A stretch of DNA of 64,000 nt, taken from the NCBI RefSeq assembly GCF_014652235.1, contig NZ_BMYK01000015.1:28053-92052 (forward strand), read 5' to 3'. The translations under genes and the position numbers were made by a program. Shown piece by piece: positions 24,685 to 33,508 of this stretch. Numbering within the stretch: the first letter of the stretch is position 1; every line of letters starts with the position of its first letter. A model generated the notes under the pieces. That model ran no database searches. It had not been told where the DNA came from and worked only from the letters and a program-made list of their open reading frames with translations. Origin of the DNA: Pseudorhodoferax aquiterrae (GTDB taxonomy: Bacteria; Pseudomonadota; Gammaproteobacteria; Burkholderiales; Burkholderiaceae_C).

Positions 24685-25971
24685 TCAAGCCTTCAGGAAC
24701 GGGCCCCAGTCGGGCTCGCGGATGTCGCCCGCCTGGCCGGCCAGGCGGGCCTTGATCTTGCCGTCCAGCGTGGTCGTCATGAGCGCCTCGCGGCCGTTCT
24801 GCACCGTGGCATAGACCAGGAGCTTGCTGTTGGGCGCGAAGCTCGGGCGCTCGTCGGCCGTGGTGTCGGTGATGCCGGCCACGGTGGAGCTCGCCAGTTC
24901 CATGACCTGCAGGCGGAACGCGCCGCCGATGCGCGACACGTAGGCCAGCCAGCGCCCATCCGGGCTCAGCGCCGGCGAGATGTTGTAGCTGCCGCTGAAG
25001 GTCACGCGCTCGGCCGCGCCGCCGGACGAGGGCATGCGGTAGATCTGCGGCGCGCCGCCGCGGTCGCTCACGAAATACAGGCTCTTGCCGTCAGGCGAGA
25101 AGGCGGGCTCGGTGTCGATGCTGTTGGACTGGGTCAGCCGGCGCGGCTCGCCGCCGTTGCTGTCGATGGCGTAGAGCTGCGAGCCGCCATCGCGCGTGAG
25201 CGTGACGGCCAGCGTGCGGCCGTCCGGCGACCAGGCCGGCGCGCTGTTGGAGCCGCGGAAGTTGGCCACCAGCCGGCGCCGGCCGCTGGCCACGTCGTGC
25301 ACGTAGACCACCGGCTTGCGCGACTCGAAGGACACGTAGGCCAGTTGCTGGCCGGTCGGCGACCAGGCCGGCGAGATGATGGATTCGGGGCTGGCCAGCG
25401 CGGTCTGGCTGTTCTCGCCATCGGCATCGGCCACCCACAGCGTGTAGCGCTGGCCGGCGCGCGTCACGTAGGCGATGCGCGTGGAGAACACGCCGCGTTC
25501 GCCGGTCAGCTTCTCGTAGACATAGTCGGCAATGCGGTGGGCCGACAGGCGCAGGTCGGCCTGCACCACGCTGTAGCTCTGACCGCCCAGGTCCTGGCCA
25601 CGCACCACGTCCCACAGACGGAAGCGCACGTCGAAGCGGCCATCGGCCAGACGCGTCACGCTGCCGGTCAAGAGCGAGTCTGCGGCGCGCTGGCGCCACA
25701 GCGACATGTCGGGCCGGGAGGCTTCGTCGAGTGCGGCACCCGAGACATCGACCCCGCGGAACTGGCCGCTGCGTTCCAGGTCGGCCTGCACGATGGCGGC
25801 GATCTTCTGCGGCGACTGATCGTCGCCCCGGAAGGTGGCGACAGCGATCGGCAGCTGGGTCAGGCCCACGCCCGTCACTTCGACGCGGAACTGCGCCCAG
25901 GCGGGCAAGGCGCCGGCCAGCGCCAGGCCTGCGACACATTGCCGGCGGCGGGAGGAAAACTCAAATGGCAT
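24685..25971 (-). CDS. tolB: Tol-Pal system protein TolB
   Basis: The 428-residue periplasmic protein has a signal peptide (about residues 1-27, AWA), an N-terminal domain beginning FRVEVTGVG, and a six-bladed beta-propeller with repeats such as PAWSPDGRTLAV, PAFSPDGKSLYFVSDRGG and PALSPDGRWLAYVS. TolB shuttles between TolA and Pal. The operon normally starts with tolQRA, but the region directly upstream (25972-26327) has no tolA, so these partners must lie elsewhere. Start ATG 25971, without a good Shine-Dalgarno sequence. Confidence 0.96.
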   Translation of the reverse strand: MPFEFSSRRRQCVAGLALAGALPAWAQFRVEVTGVGLTQLPIAVATFRGDDQSPQKIAAIVQADLERSGQFRGVDVSGAALDEASRPDMSLWRQRAADSLLTGSVTRLADGRFDVRFRLWDVVRGQDLGGQSYSVVQADLRLSAHRIADYVYEKLTGERGVFSTRIAYVTRAGQRYTLWVADADGENSQTALASPESIISPAWSPTGQQLAYVSFESRKPVVYVHDVASGRRRLVANFRGSNSAPAWSPDGRTLAVTLTRDGGSQLYAIDSNGGEPRRLTQSNSIDTEPAFSPDGKSLYFVSDRGGAPQIYRMPSSGGAAERVTFSGSYNISPALSPDGRWLAYVSRIGGAFRLQVMELASSTVAGITDTTADERPSFAPNSKLLVYATVQNGREALMTTTLDGKIKARLAGQAGDIREPDWGPFLKA

Positions 25972-26327
25972 GGAAGAAATGTAATGAACGCGAGCCACTC
26001 GGGTCAGATCAGCCCCAGGAAGTTCCCGCTCAAGGTTTCAAAATGTTGGTCACGCGGCCACCGACCATCCTCGGTTCCGCGGCGCCGGCCCGCGATAGGA
26101 CAGAAGCGCAATCCCGCGCCCGACATGGCTGGCAGACGCGCACGCCGCGCCCGAGAACATCCACCCGCCGACGGCCGCAGGCACAGGGATGTGAGGTGAC
26201 TTGGCACGGGAGGCTGCTGTGGGGGGGGGACGGTGGCGGGTGCGCCACAGCCCGCGAGGATAGCAGAGTCCCAATGGCCGACTCGGCACCGTGTGGCACC
26301 GATAATGCCGCGCCTGCGCTCCTGCGC
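25972..26327 (+). other. Intergenic stretch upstream of tolB, without a recognised gene
   Basis: These 356 bases lie between the divergent tolB and the O-antigen-ligase-like fragment. No reading frame on either strand looks like a protein. They contain a run of nine G (26221-26229) and must hold the tolB promoter. tolA, expected here in the usual order, is absent, so this may be a rearrangement junction. Confidence 0.6.
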
Positions 26328-26546
26328 ATGGAACTGTATTTTCTCTACCGCGACCTGTGCCTGGGCGAGCGGCCTGCCGTGCGTGCAGGCGTCTCGGCCA
26401 TGTCCGCCCTGCTGATCTCCTGCATGTTCAACTCCATCCTGTTCGACGCGGCCATCGGCGACTTCTTCTGCGTCACCATCGGCCTGTTGATGGCCCTGAA
26501 CTTGCGCACGGCCGACTGGTCGGCGCCGCAGGGCCGAGCCGCATGA
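26328..26546 (+). pseudogene. Probable C-terminal remnant of an O-antigen ligase (WaaL-like)
   Basis: The 72 codons from ATG 26328 encode a piece with two membrane helices and the phrase SCMFNSILFDAAIGDFF, which is like the end of O-antigen ligase family proteins (about 400 residues). Upstream sequence in the same frame is not protein-like, so the first five-sixths of the gene seem to be missing. Its stop overlaps the msbA start in ATGA (26543-26546), which suggests it was the gene before msbA. A true small membrane protein cannot be excluded, and the family match is from memory. Confidence 0.5.
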
Positions 26547-28291
26547 CCGAGCCGACCGCCGCGCCCAAGGCCTCCATCGGCCAGCGCCTGCGCCGGGTCT
26601 GGCCCTACTTCCGGTCGGCCCGTGCGGGCTGGGTGCTGCTGGTGCTGGCCACGGCCGTGGTCGCGGCGACGGAGCCCATGATCCCGGCCCTGCTGAAACC
26701 GCTGCTGGACCGCGGCTTCCAGCGCGACGGCCTGCCCCTGTGGGCGATCCCGGTGGCACTGCTGGGCCTGTTCGGCCTGCGCGGGCTGGCGGCGTTCACG
26801 GCCAACTACGCACTCGGGCGCATCGCCAACCAGGGCCTGCTGCAGCTGCGGCGTGAACTGTTCGCCAAGATCCTGTCCGGCGACCTGCGGCTGTTCCGCA
26901 GCCAGTCGGCCAGCTCGCTGGCCAACACGGTGGTCTACGAGGTGCAGACCGGCTCGCAGGTGCTGGTCGGCGCCATCATGGCGTTCTCGCGCGACAGCCT
27001 CACGCTGCTGGCGCTGGTGGGCTACCTGCTCTACCTGAACTGGAAGCTGACCCTGATCGTGGCGCTGCTGATTCCCGCGGTCGCATGGGTCATGGGTGTG
27101 CTGTCGCGCCGCTTGTACAAGCTCACACGGGCCAGCCAGAGCTCCACCGACGCGCTGGCCTACGTGGTCGAGGAGAACGTGCTGGCCCACCGCGACGTGC
27201 GGCTGCAAGCCGCGCAGGCCTTGCAGCAGCAGCGTTTCAACGAACTCAGCGAGCGGCTGCGCCAGCTGTCGATGAAATCCATCGTGGCCTCCTCCACCAT
27301 GTCGCCGCTGACCCAGATGCTGGTGGCCGTGGCCATGTCGGCCGTGATCGCCATCGCGCTCGTGCAAAGCGCCGATGGCGGCACCTCGGTCGGCAGCTTC
27401 GTCGCCTTCATCACCGCGATGCTGCTGCTGGTGTCGCCGATCAAGCACTTGTCGGAAGTGGCCAATCCGATCACGCGCGGCCTGGCCGCCATCGAACGCG
27501 CGCTGGAGCTCATGCAGCAGACCGAGGACGAGCGCGGCGGCAGCTTCAGCCTGCCGCGCGCACGCGGGGACATCGTGCTGCAGGGCGTGACCGTGCAGTT
27601 CGACGGCACCGCCCAACCAGCCCTCGATGCGCTGGACCTGCGCGTTGCCGCGGGCGAGACCGTGGCGCTCGTCGGTGCCTCCGGTGCCGGCAAGACCACG
27701 CTGGTGAACCTGCTGCCGCGCTTCCTCGAGCCCACCGCGGGCCGCGTGGCGCTGGACGGCCATGCCGTGCAGGACTGGGACCTCGCGGCACTGCGGCGCC
27801 AGTTCGCCGTGGTCAGCCAGCATGTCGTCATGCTCAACGACAGCGTGGCCGCCAACGTGGCGCTGGGCCAGCCGCTGGACCGTGCGCGGCTGGCGCGCTG
27901 CCTGGCCGACGCCAACCTGGACAAGCTGGTCGCCGAACTGCCGCAGGGCATGGACACGCCGGTCGGCCACAACGCGGCCCAGCTCTCCGGCGGCCAGCGC
28001 CAGCGCCTGGCGATCGCCCGAGCGCTCTACAAGGATGCGCCCGTGCTGATCCTGGACGAGGCCACCTCGGCCCTGGACACCGAGTCGGAGCGTGCCGTGC
28101 AGGCCGCGCTGCAGCGGCTGATGCAGGGCCGCACCACGCTGGTCATCGCCCACCGGCTGTCGACCGTGCAGCACGCCGACCGCATCGTCGTCATGGAAGC
28201 CGGCCGCATCGTCGAAATGGGCTCCCACACCGAACTGCTGGCCCGCGACGGCGCCTACGCCCGCCTGTACGGCCTGGGCCTGCCGGAGTGA
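26543..28291 (+). CDS. msbA: Lipid A export ABC transporter MsbA
   Basis: The 582-residue half-transporter has six membrane helices (about residues 20-325) and a nucleotide-binding domain with Walker A GASGAGKTT, signature LSGGQRQRLAIARAL, Walker B LILDEATSALD and the switch His in VIAHRLSTV. Length and pattern fit MsbA, which flips lipid A-core across the inner membrane. It is the first full gene of a plus-strand cluster with an MFS transporter (GTGA overlap) and an LPS-core type glycosyltransferase, consistent with envelope assembly. Other LPS/peptide exporters of the family are less likely. Confidence 0.92.
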   Translation: MTEPTAAPKASIGQRLRRVWPYFRSARAGWVLLVLATAVVAATEPMIPALLKPLLDRGFQRDGLPLWAIPVALLGLFGLRGLAAFTANYALGRIANQGLLQLRRELFAKILSGDLRLFRSQSASSLANTVVYEVQTGSQVLVGAIMAFSRDSLTLLALVGYLLYLNWKLTLIVALLIPAVAWVMGVLSRRLYKLTRASQSSTDALAYVVEENVLAHRDVRLQAAQALQQQRFNELSERLRQLSMKSIVASSTMSPLTQMLVAVAMSAVIAIALVQSADGGTSVGSFVAFITAMLLLVSPIKHLSEVANPITRGLAAIERALELMQQTEDERGGSFSLPRARGDIVLQGVTVQFDGTAQPALDALDLRVAAGETVALVGASGAGKTTLVNLLPRFLEPTAGRVALDGHAVQDWDLAALRRQFAVVSQHVVMLNDSVAANVALGQPLDRARLARCLADANLDKLVAELPQGMDTPVGHNAAQLSGGQRQRLAIARALYKDAPVLILDEATSALDTESERAVQAALQRLMQGRTTLVIAHRLSTVQHADRIVVMEAGRIVEMGSHTELLARDGAYARLYGLGLPE

Positions 28292-29466
28292 AGCCGCAGC
28301 GCCATGGTCCGGCGCTGGCCGTGGTGCTGGCCGGCGTCACGGCTGCACTGCACGTGGGCAAGCTGCCACCGGCCCTGCCCGTGCTGCGCGAGGCGCTGCA
28401 GCTGTCGCTGGTGCAGGCGGGCTTCCTGCTCTCCCTGGTCCAGCTGGCCGGCATGGGCCTGGGCCTGGCGGTCGGCCTGGCCGGCGAGAGCCTGGGCCTC
28501 AAGCGCTGCATGGCCGCGGGCCTGGTGCTGTTGAGCGCGGCCAGCCTGGCCGGGGGTTTTGCCCAGGACGCGACCGCCCTGCTCGCCCTGCGTGCGCTGG
28601 AGGGCTTCGGCTTCCTGCTGGCCGTGACGCCCGGGCCCAGCCTGATCCGCCGGGTGGCCGAGGCCGGCGAACTCGATGCCAAGCTCGGCCTGTGGGGCGC
28701 CTACATGCCGCTGGGCACGGCGACGGCCTTGCTGGCCGGCCCCTGGCTGCTGCCGCTGCTGGGCTGGTCGGGCTGGTGGTGGCTGCTGGCCGCCCCCTCG
28801 CTGGCCATGGCGGCGCTGCTGTGGCTGGCGCTGCCGCCCGACGGGCGCGGCACGGCTCCGGGGCACAGCGCCTGGGCCACGCGGTTGCGCCGCACGCTGA
28901 CAGCGCCCGGGCCCTGGCTGCTCGGCGCGAGTTTCGCGATGTACGCCGGCCAGTGGTTGGCCGTGGTCGGATTCCTGCCCACGGTGTTCGCACAGGCCCA
29001 GGTCGGTCCCCAGCTGGCCGGCGCACTCACCGCGCTGGTGGCGGCCGTCAACATCGTCGGCAACATCGCCGCGGGCCGGCTGCTGCGGCACGGTGCGGCG
29101 CCGCGCACGCTGCTGTGGACCGGCTTCGCCGCCATGGCCCTGGGCGCGGCCCTGGCCTTCGGACCGGCCCTGGACGCCGGGCCCGCGGTCCGCACCGGCG
29201 CCGTGCTGCTGTTCTCGCTGCTCGGCGGCCTGGTGCCGGCCACGCTGTTCGCGCTGTGCGTGCGGCTGGCACCGGGCAGCGACACCGTCGCCACCACGGT
29301 CGGCTGGATGCAGCAGTGCTCGGCGGTCGGGCAGTTCGTGCTGCCACCGCTGGTCGGCTGGGTCGCGCGGCTGGCGGGCGGCTGGCAATGGACCTGGGCA
29401 CTGACCGCGTCGTGCTGCGCGGCCGGCGCGCTGCTGGCCTGGCGCATGACCGCGGCCCGCGGCTGA
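28288..29466 (+). CDS. MFS transporter (CynX/NimT-like)
   Basis: The 392-residue protein has twelve predicted membrane helices. Helix 1 with ALHVGKLPPALPVL and the first-loop GESLGLKRCMAAG resemble the CynX/NimT-type anion or nitroimidazole transporter group, though substrate assignment from this is unsafe. The GTG start overlaps the msbA stop in GTGA, so it is translated with MsbA. It could export or import a metabolite linked to LPS assembly, or simply be cotranscribed. Confidence 0.85.
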   Translation: MKPQRHGPALAVVLAGVTAALHVGKLPPALPVLREALQLSLVQAGFLLSLVQLAGMGLGLAVGLAGESLGLKRCMAAGLVLLSAASLAGGFAQDATALLALRALEGFGFLLAVTPGPSLIRRVAEAGELDAKLGLWGAYMPLGTATALLAGPWLLPLLGWSGWWWLLAAPSLAMAALLWLALPPDGRGTAPGHSAWATRLRRTLTAPGPWLLGASFAMYAGQWLAVVGFLPTVFAQAQVGPQLAGALTALVAAVNIVGNIAAGRLLRHGAAPRTLLWTGFAAMALGAALAFGPALDAGPAVRTGAVLLFSLLGGLVPATLFALCVRLAPGSDTVATTVGWMQQCSAVGQFVLPPLVGWVARLAGGWQWTWALTASCCAAGALLAWRMTAARG

Positions 29467-29490
29467 CAGGCCTCGCCGACAATCCCCGCC

Positions 29491-30258
29491 ATGTCTTCGC
29501 CTTCCCCCACCCTCAGCGTCGTCATCGCCGCCAAGAACGAGGCCCTCCACATCGCCGAGTGCGTGCGCTCGGCCAGCTTCGCCGACGAGATCCTGGTGCT
29601 GGACTCGGGCAGCACCGACGCCACCGCCGCCCTGGCGGCCGAACAGGGCGCCCGCGTCGTCGCCACCGACTGGCCCGGCTACGGGCCGCAGCAGCAGCGC
29701 GGCATCGCCATGGCGCGCGGCGACTGGGTGCTGTCGCTGGACGCCGACGAGCGCATCAGCCCCGAGCTGCAGGCCGAGATCCGCGCGGCCATCGCCTCGG
29801 GCGCTGCCGACGGCTACCGACTGCCGCGCCTGTCCAGCTTCTGCGGCCAGTTCATCCACCACAGCGGCTGGCGGCCGGACTACACGCTGCGCCTGGTGCG
29901 CCGTGAGAAGGCCGGCTTCACCGCCCACCTGCTGCACGCCCACATGACCGTGGACGGCACGCGTCGGGACCTGCGCCACAGCCTGATCCACTACAGCTAC
30001 CAGGACCTGGACGACGTGCTGGAGAAGCTCAACCGCTATTCCGCCGTCGGCGCGCGCGACATGCAGGCGCGCGGCAAGAAGGCTTCGTTGGGCAGCGCCA
30101 TCGTGCACGGTCTGTGGGCCTTCGTGCGGACCTATCTGGTCCGCCAGGGTTTTCGGGACGGGCGCGCAGGCTTCCTGATCGCCATCTACAACGCCGAAAC
30201 GACCTTCTACAAGTACCTCAAGCTCATGGCGTTGAAGGCGCCGAAGCAGCAGCCGTAG
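29491..30258 (+). CDS. Glycosyltransferase family 2 (LPS-core WaaE/KdtX-like)
   Basis: The 255-residue GT-A protein has the family 2 start SVVIAAKNEALHIAECVRS, the nucleotide-sugar-binding VLDSGSTDAT, and the metal-binding LSLDADERI (about residues 85-93). Full length and the C-terminal ETTFYKYLKLMAL match the WaaE/KdtX beta-1,4-glucosyltransferase group that adds glucose to heptose I of the LPS inner core. It follows msbA and the MFS transporter by 24 bases on the same strand, so an LPS role is likely. Confidence 0.88.
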   Translation: MSSPSPTLSVVIAAKNEALHIAECVRSASFADEILVLDSGSTDATAALAAEQGARVVATDWPGYGPQQQRGIAMARGDWVLSLDADERISPELQAEIRAAIASGAADGYRLPRLSSFCGQFIHHSGWRPDYTLRLVRREKAGFTAHLLHAHMTVDGTRRDLRHSLIHYSYQDLDDVLEKLNRYSAVGARDMQARGKKASLGSAIVHGLWAFVRTYLVRQGFRDGRAGFLIAIYNAETTFYKYLKLMALKAPKQQP

Positions 30259-30309
30259 CGGCGGTCCGGCCGCAGCGCGTCCGGCAGTTCTGCGGGGCGC
30301 CTGCGCGGC

Positions 30310-30747
30310 TCAGCGAGGCACCGGTTCGGGCCGCAGCCACAGCCAGCACAGCACGGCGCCCATGCAGCCGCAGGCCAGCATGCTGACCCACCAGCGGCTG
30401 TTCAGCCACAGCAGCACCGCGGCGCAGACCGCCATGGCCAGCGTCGCGTTCCACTTGGCGCGCCGGCTCACACAGCCGCCGGCCTGCCAGTCCTGGATCA
30501 ACCGGCCGAACACCCGGTGTGCCAGCAACCAGCGGTGCAGCCTGGGCGAACTGCGCGCCGCGGCCCAGGCCGCGATCAGCACGAACACCGTGGTCGGCAG
30601 GCCCGGAACGAACAGCCCCACCACGCCGGTGGCCAGGGAGACGCAGGCCAGCAGCAGCAACAGCCAGCGCCACGGTGCCGGCAGAGGTCGCGCGCCCGGC
30701 ACACCCGCTTGGGGGCCTTCACTCGGGTGCGGATCATCGGTCGGCAT
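30310..30747 (-). CDS. DUF454 (YbaN-like) membrane protein
   Basis: The 145-residue inner-membrane protein has four predicted helices in two pairs and the DUF454 phrases LLACVSLATGVVGLFVPGLP and FVLIAAWAAARSSPRLHRWL. The family is widespread and uncharacterised. It runs opposite to, and converges with, the glycosyltransferase gene. ATG at 30747. Confidence 0.88.
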   Translation of the reverse strand: MPTDDPHPSEGPQAGVPGARPLPAPWRWLLLLLACVSLATGVVGLFVPGLPTTVFVLIAAWAAARSSPRLHRWLLAHRVFGRLIQDWQAGGCVSRRAKWNATLAMAVCAAVLLWLNSRWWVSMLACGCMGAVLCWLWLRPEPVPR

Positions 30748-30864
30748 GTCTGGGCCGCATTCTGGCCCAGCACTTCCAGCCGGAGACGGCACTTGCGGCC
30801 TGCACAACACCACTTCGTCCAGAATGTCGATCGGCTTCTCCACAAAATTGATGAGATTCGGGAC

Positions 30865-32916
30865 ATGACCACCACGGCCCAGCCCGCGCCGCCCCTCCGC
30901 CGCCGCAGCCTTGCGCACTGGACCGCCATTGCCCTGGCCTGGGCCGTGCTGGTCGCGGTGGTCGTGCTGCTGTTCCTGGTGGAACGTTTCGCCGAGCGCC
31001 ATGCCACGCGCACGGCCACCGCCGCGCTGGCGCAGATCGGCTGGCAGATGCGCGAGCAGCTGGACCGCGGCATGGCCTACCGCTACGAGGAGTTGCGCAT
31101 CCTTTCCGGGCTGCAGGACATGCAGCCGGGCCAGTTGCCCGAGCAGCGGCGCGCCGTGCTCGAGCGTGTGCAGCAGAGCTTTCCGCTGTACGCCTGGATC
31201 GGCTACGTGCACCGCGACGGCCGCGTGGAAGCCGCCACCGGGGGCCTGCTGGAAGGCCAGGACGTGTCCAAACGACCCTGGTTCCAGGGCGGTGTGCAGG
31301 GCGCCTTCGTCGGCGACGTGCACCCGGCCCTGCTGCTGGAAAAGCTGTTGCCGCAGCAACAGGAGCCGTGGCGTTTCGTCGACATTGCCATGCCGGTCCG
31401 GGAAGGGGGTGGCGGCCTGCACGCCGTGCTCGGCGCGCACCTGAGCTGGGAATGGGCGCGCGATCTGCAGCGCAACCTGCTGGCGCAGGCCCAGGCCCGC
31501 TACCAGGCCGAACTGTTCGTCGTCGACGCCAAGCGCATGGTGCTGCTGGGACCGGCCGGCACCGAAGGCAAGCCGCTCGACCTGCCGGCAGTGGGCGAAC
31601 TGCGCGGCGCCGCGGGCGCGGCCATGCGCGACTGGGGTGACGGCCGGCACTACGCCACAGCCATCGTGCCCACGGTGGGCGAGGGCAACTACCCCGGCGT
31701 GGGCTGGGTCGTGGTGGTGCGCCAGTCCGAACAGGTGGCCTTCGCCGACTACCACCAGCTGCAGCGCGAGATGGCCATCGGCGGCATCGCCGTGTGCCTG
31801 CTGGCCGCGCTGTGCGCACCGCTGGCCGCCCGTCGCCTGGCACGGCCGTTGCACCGGCTGACGGAAGCGGTCGGCGCACGCGCCGCCGGCCAGGCCCGGC
31901 CGGTGCCGCCGGAGACGGCGTACCGAGAGGTCGAATTGCTGTCGCGTGCACTGGCCGATGCCGATGCGCGCGAGGCGCGCGACCGTGCCGCACTCGAGCA
32001 AGTCAACGCCGGCCTGGAGGAACGCATCGCCGAACGCACGGCCCAGATCCGCGCGAGCCAGGCCCAGCTGCACAGCATCACCGACAACATTCCAGCGCTG
32101 GTCGCCGATGTCGACCGCACGCTGCGCTACCGCTTTGCGAACCGGGCCTATTTGGACTGGTTCGGCAGGGACCCGGACGCCTTGATCGGTGAAACCATGG
32201 AATCGCTCTACGGCGATGCCGCCGTGCGCCTGTGGCAACCCGAGCTGGCCCGCGTGCTGCAGGGCGAACGCGTGCAGTTCGAGCGCAGCATGGTGCTGAA
32301 CGGCCAGCGCCGGCACAGCACCGCCATCTACCTGCCTTACCGCGACGCCCATGGCCAGGTCGACGGCTTCCATGCGCTGGTGTTCGACACCACGGCCAGC
32401 AAGGAGCTGGAACTGCGGCTGGAGGAAGAGGCCACGCGCGACGCCCTGACCGGCCTGCCCAACCGCCGCCTGCTGCAGCGCAACCTGCCCGCCGCGCTGG
32501 CGCGCTCGGAGCGCCAGGGCCACAGCCTGGCCTTGCTGTTCCTGGACCTGAATGGCTTCAAGGCCGTCAACGACACCCATGGCCACGAGGCCGGCGACGC
32601 GCTGCTGCGCCAGGTCGGTCAGCGTCTGGTGGCGGCTGTGCGCGTGACCGACACGGTGGCCCGGCTGGCCGGCGACGAGTACGTGGTGCTGCTCGAGCCG
32701 GTCAACGACCCGGTGGCCGACCCGGTGCGCGTGGCCGCCAAGATCGAGGCCGCCATCGCCGCGCCCTTCGCGCTCGAGGCGGCCACGGTGCAGGTCTCCG
32801 TCAGCATCGGCAGCGCCGTCTACCGGCCGCGTTGCGGCATTTCGGCCGAAGAGCTGCTCTCCGGCGCCGACCACGCCATGTACGCCGCCAAGCGGTCCGG
32901 CAGAAAGCCGATTTGA
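30865..32916 (+). CDS. Membrane diguanylate cyclase with periplasmic dCACHE-type sensor and PAS
   Basis: The 683-residue protein has a membrane helix (about residues 16-42), a periplasmic double-CACHE-like sensor (to about 300), a second helix (about 303-325), a HAMP-like linker and coiled coil, a PAS domain (about 405-500) and a GGDEF domain (about 520-683). The active motif reads AGDEY instead of GGDEF, with Gly, Asp and Glu kept. The inhibitory RxxD site (RVTD) lies five residues before it. It is probably an active cyclase making c-di-GMP, although the Phe-to-Tyr and Gly-to-Ala changes are uncommon. The signal is unknown. Confidence 0.88.
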   Translation: MTTTAQPAPPLRRRSLAHWTAIALAWAVLVAVVVLLFLVERFAERHATRTATAALAQIGWQMREQLDRGMAYRYEELRILSGLQDMQPGQLPEQRRAVLERVQQSFPLYAWIGYVHRDGRVEAATGGLLEGQDVSKRPWFQGGVQGAFVGDVHPALLLEKLLPQQQEPWRFVDIAMPVREGGGGLHAVLGAHLSWEWARDLQRNLLAQAQARYQAELFVVDAKRMVLLGPAGTEGKPLDLPAVGELRGAAGAAMRDWGDGRHYATAIVPTVGEGNYPGVGWVVVVRQSEQVAFADYHQLQREMAIGGIAVCLLAALCAPLAARRLARPLHRLTEAVGARAAGQARPVPPETAYREVELLSRALADADAREARDRAALEQVNAGLEERIAERTAQIRASQAQLHSITDNIPALVADVDRTLRYRFANRAYLDWFGRDPDALIGETMESLYGDAAVRLWQPELARVLQGERVQFERSMVLNGQRRHSTAIYLPYRDAHGQVDGFHALVFDTTASKELELRLEEEATRDALTGLPNRRLLQRNLPAALARSERQGHSLALLFLDLNGFKAVNDTHGHEAGDALLRQVGQRLVAAVRVTDTVARLAGDEYVVLLEPVNDPVADPVRVAAKIEAAIAAPFALEAATVQVSVSIGSAVYRPRCGISAEELLSGADHAMYAAKRSGRKPI

Positions 32917-33002
32917 AACAAGGCGTCTGCCGGCCTTGTGCGGGCGGTGCGGGTCCCCATGTCTGGGCGACGGCCCCCCTGGCCGGCGAAGGAGACCTGT
33001 CG

Positions 33003-33275
33003 ATGTTCAAACGTGTATCGCTGCTGTGGACCGTGGTCCGGGGTGACCTGCTGCGGTTCTGGTGGGCGCTGCGCGACCCGCGCGCGCCGCGCTGGTTCAA
33101 GCTGGCCGCCGCCGGTCTCGTGGTCTACCTGCTGAGCCCGGTCGACCTGCTGCCCGACGCGATCCCGTTCCTGGGCGCGGTCGACGACCTCGTGCTGCTG
33201 CCGCTGGCCATGCGCTGGCTGCTGGCGCGCCTGCCCGCCGCGATGCAGGCCGACCTGGCAGCCCGCGCCGGCTGA
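33003..33275 (+). CDS. DUF1232 (YkvA-like) membrane protein
   Basis: The 90-residue protein has the DUF1232 motif LLSPVDLLPDAIPFLGAVDDLVLL (residues about 44-67) across one or two membrane helices. The function is unknown. It may be cotranscribed with the upstream diguanylate cyclase gene, 86 bases away. Its stop lies at the left edge of the inverted-end element at 33276. Confidence 0.88.
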   Translation: MFKRVSLLWTVVRGDLLRFWWALRDPRAPRWFKLAAAGLVVYLLSPVDLLPDAIPFLGAVDDLVLLPLAMRWLLARLPAAMQADLAARAG

Positions 33276-33508
33276 CGCTCAGAACGTGTGAACGAACCGA
33301 TCGCGCTTACGACGGGGTGCGGCGGGCCGCAGGCGTAGGCGCGGGCCGCAGCCCGGGCTCGTGCCCGGGCAAGGACCGCAACGCCCGCATGCGGCCTGGC
33401 GCGCTCCGGCCCGAAGGGCGAGGCCCCTGGCGCGACGGACATGATGGAAACAGGTGCTCATCGGGGGCCTCGCGTGGGTGTGAGCGGCTCGTTCACACGT
33501 TCTCAGCG
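33276..33508. repeat. 233-bp element with 24-bp terminal inverted repeats
   Basis: The left end 33276-33299 and the right end 33485-33508 are inverted copies with 22 of 24 matches (core GAACGTGTGAACGA). The 185-bp interior is GC-rich with a CCCGGG-CCCGGG hairpin and, on the minus strand, an open frame of 60 codons (33461 to 33279) whose stop lies in the left end. It lies between two convergent genes, and the stop codon of the FMN reductase gene falls inside the right arm. This is the shape of a MITE-like repeat; it may instead be a long bidirectional terminator. I see no second copy here. Confidence 0.65.

Noticed and set aside
26345..28228. Long minus-strand frame opposite msbA
   Set aside because: It mirrors the msbA codons, has His/Gln-rich composition and no domain; msbA motifs are complete on the plus strand.
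33279..33461. 60-codon minus-strand frame inside the inverted-end element
   Set aside because: The start has no ribosome-binding site and the product is Arg/Gly/Cys-rich; kept as part of the element, not as a gene.
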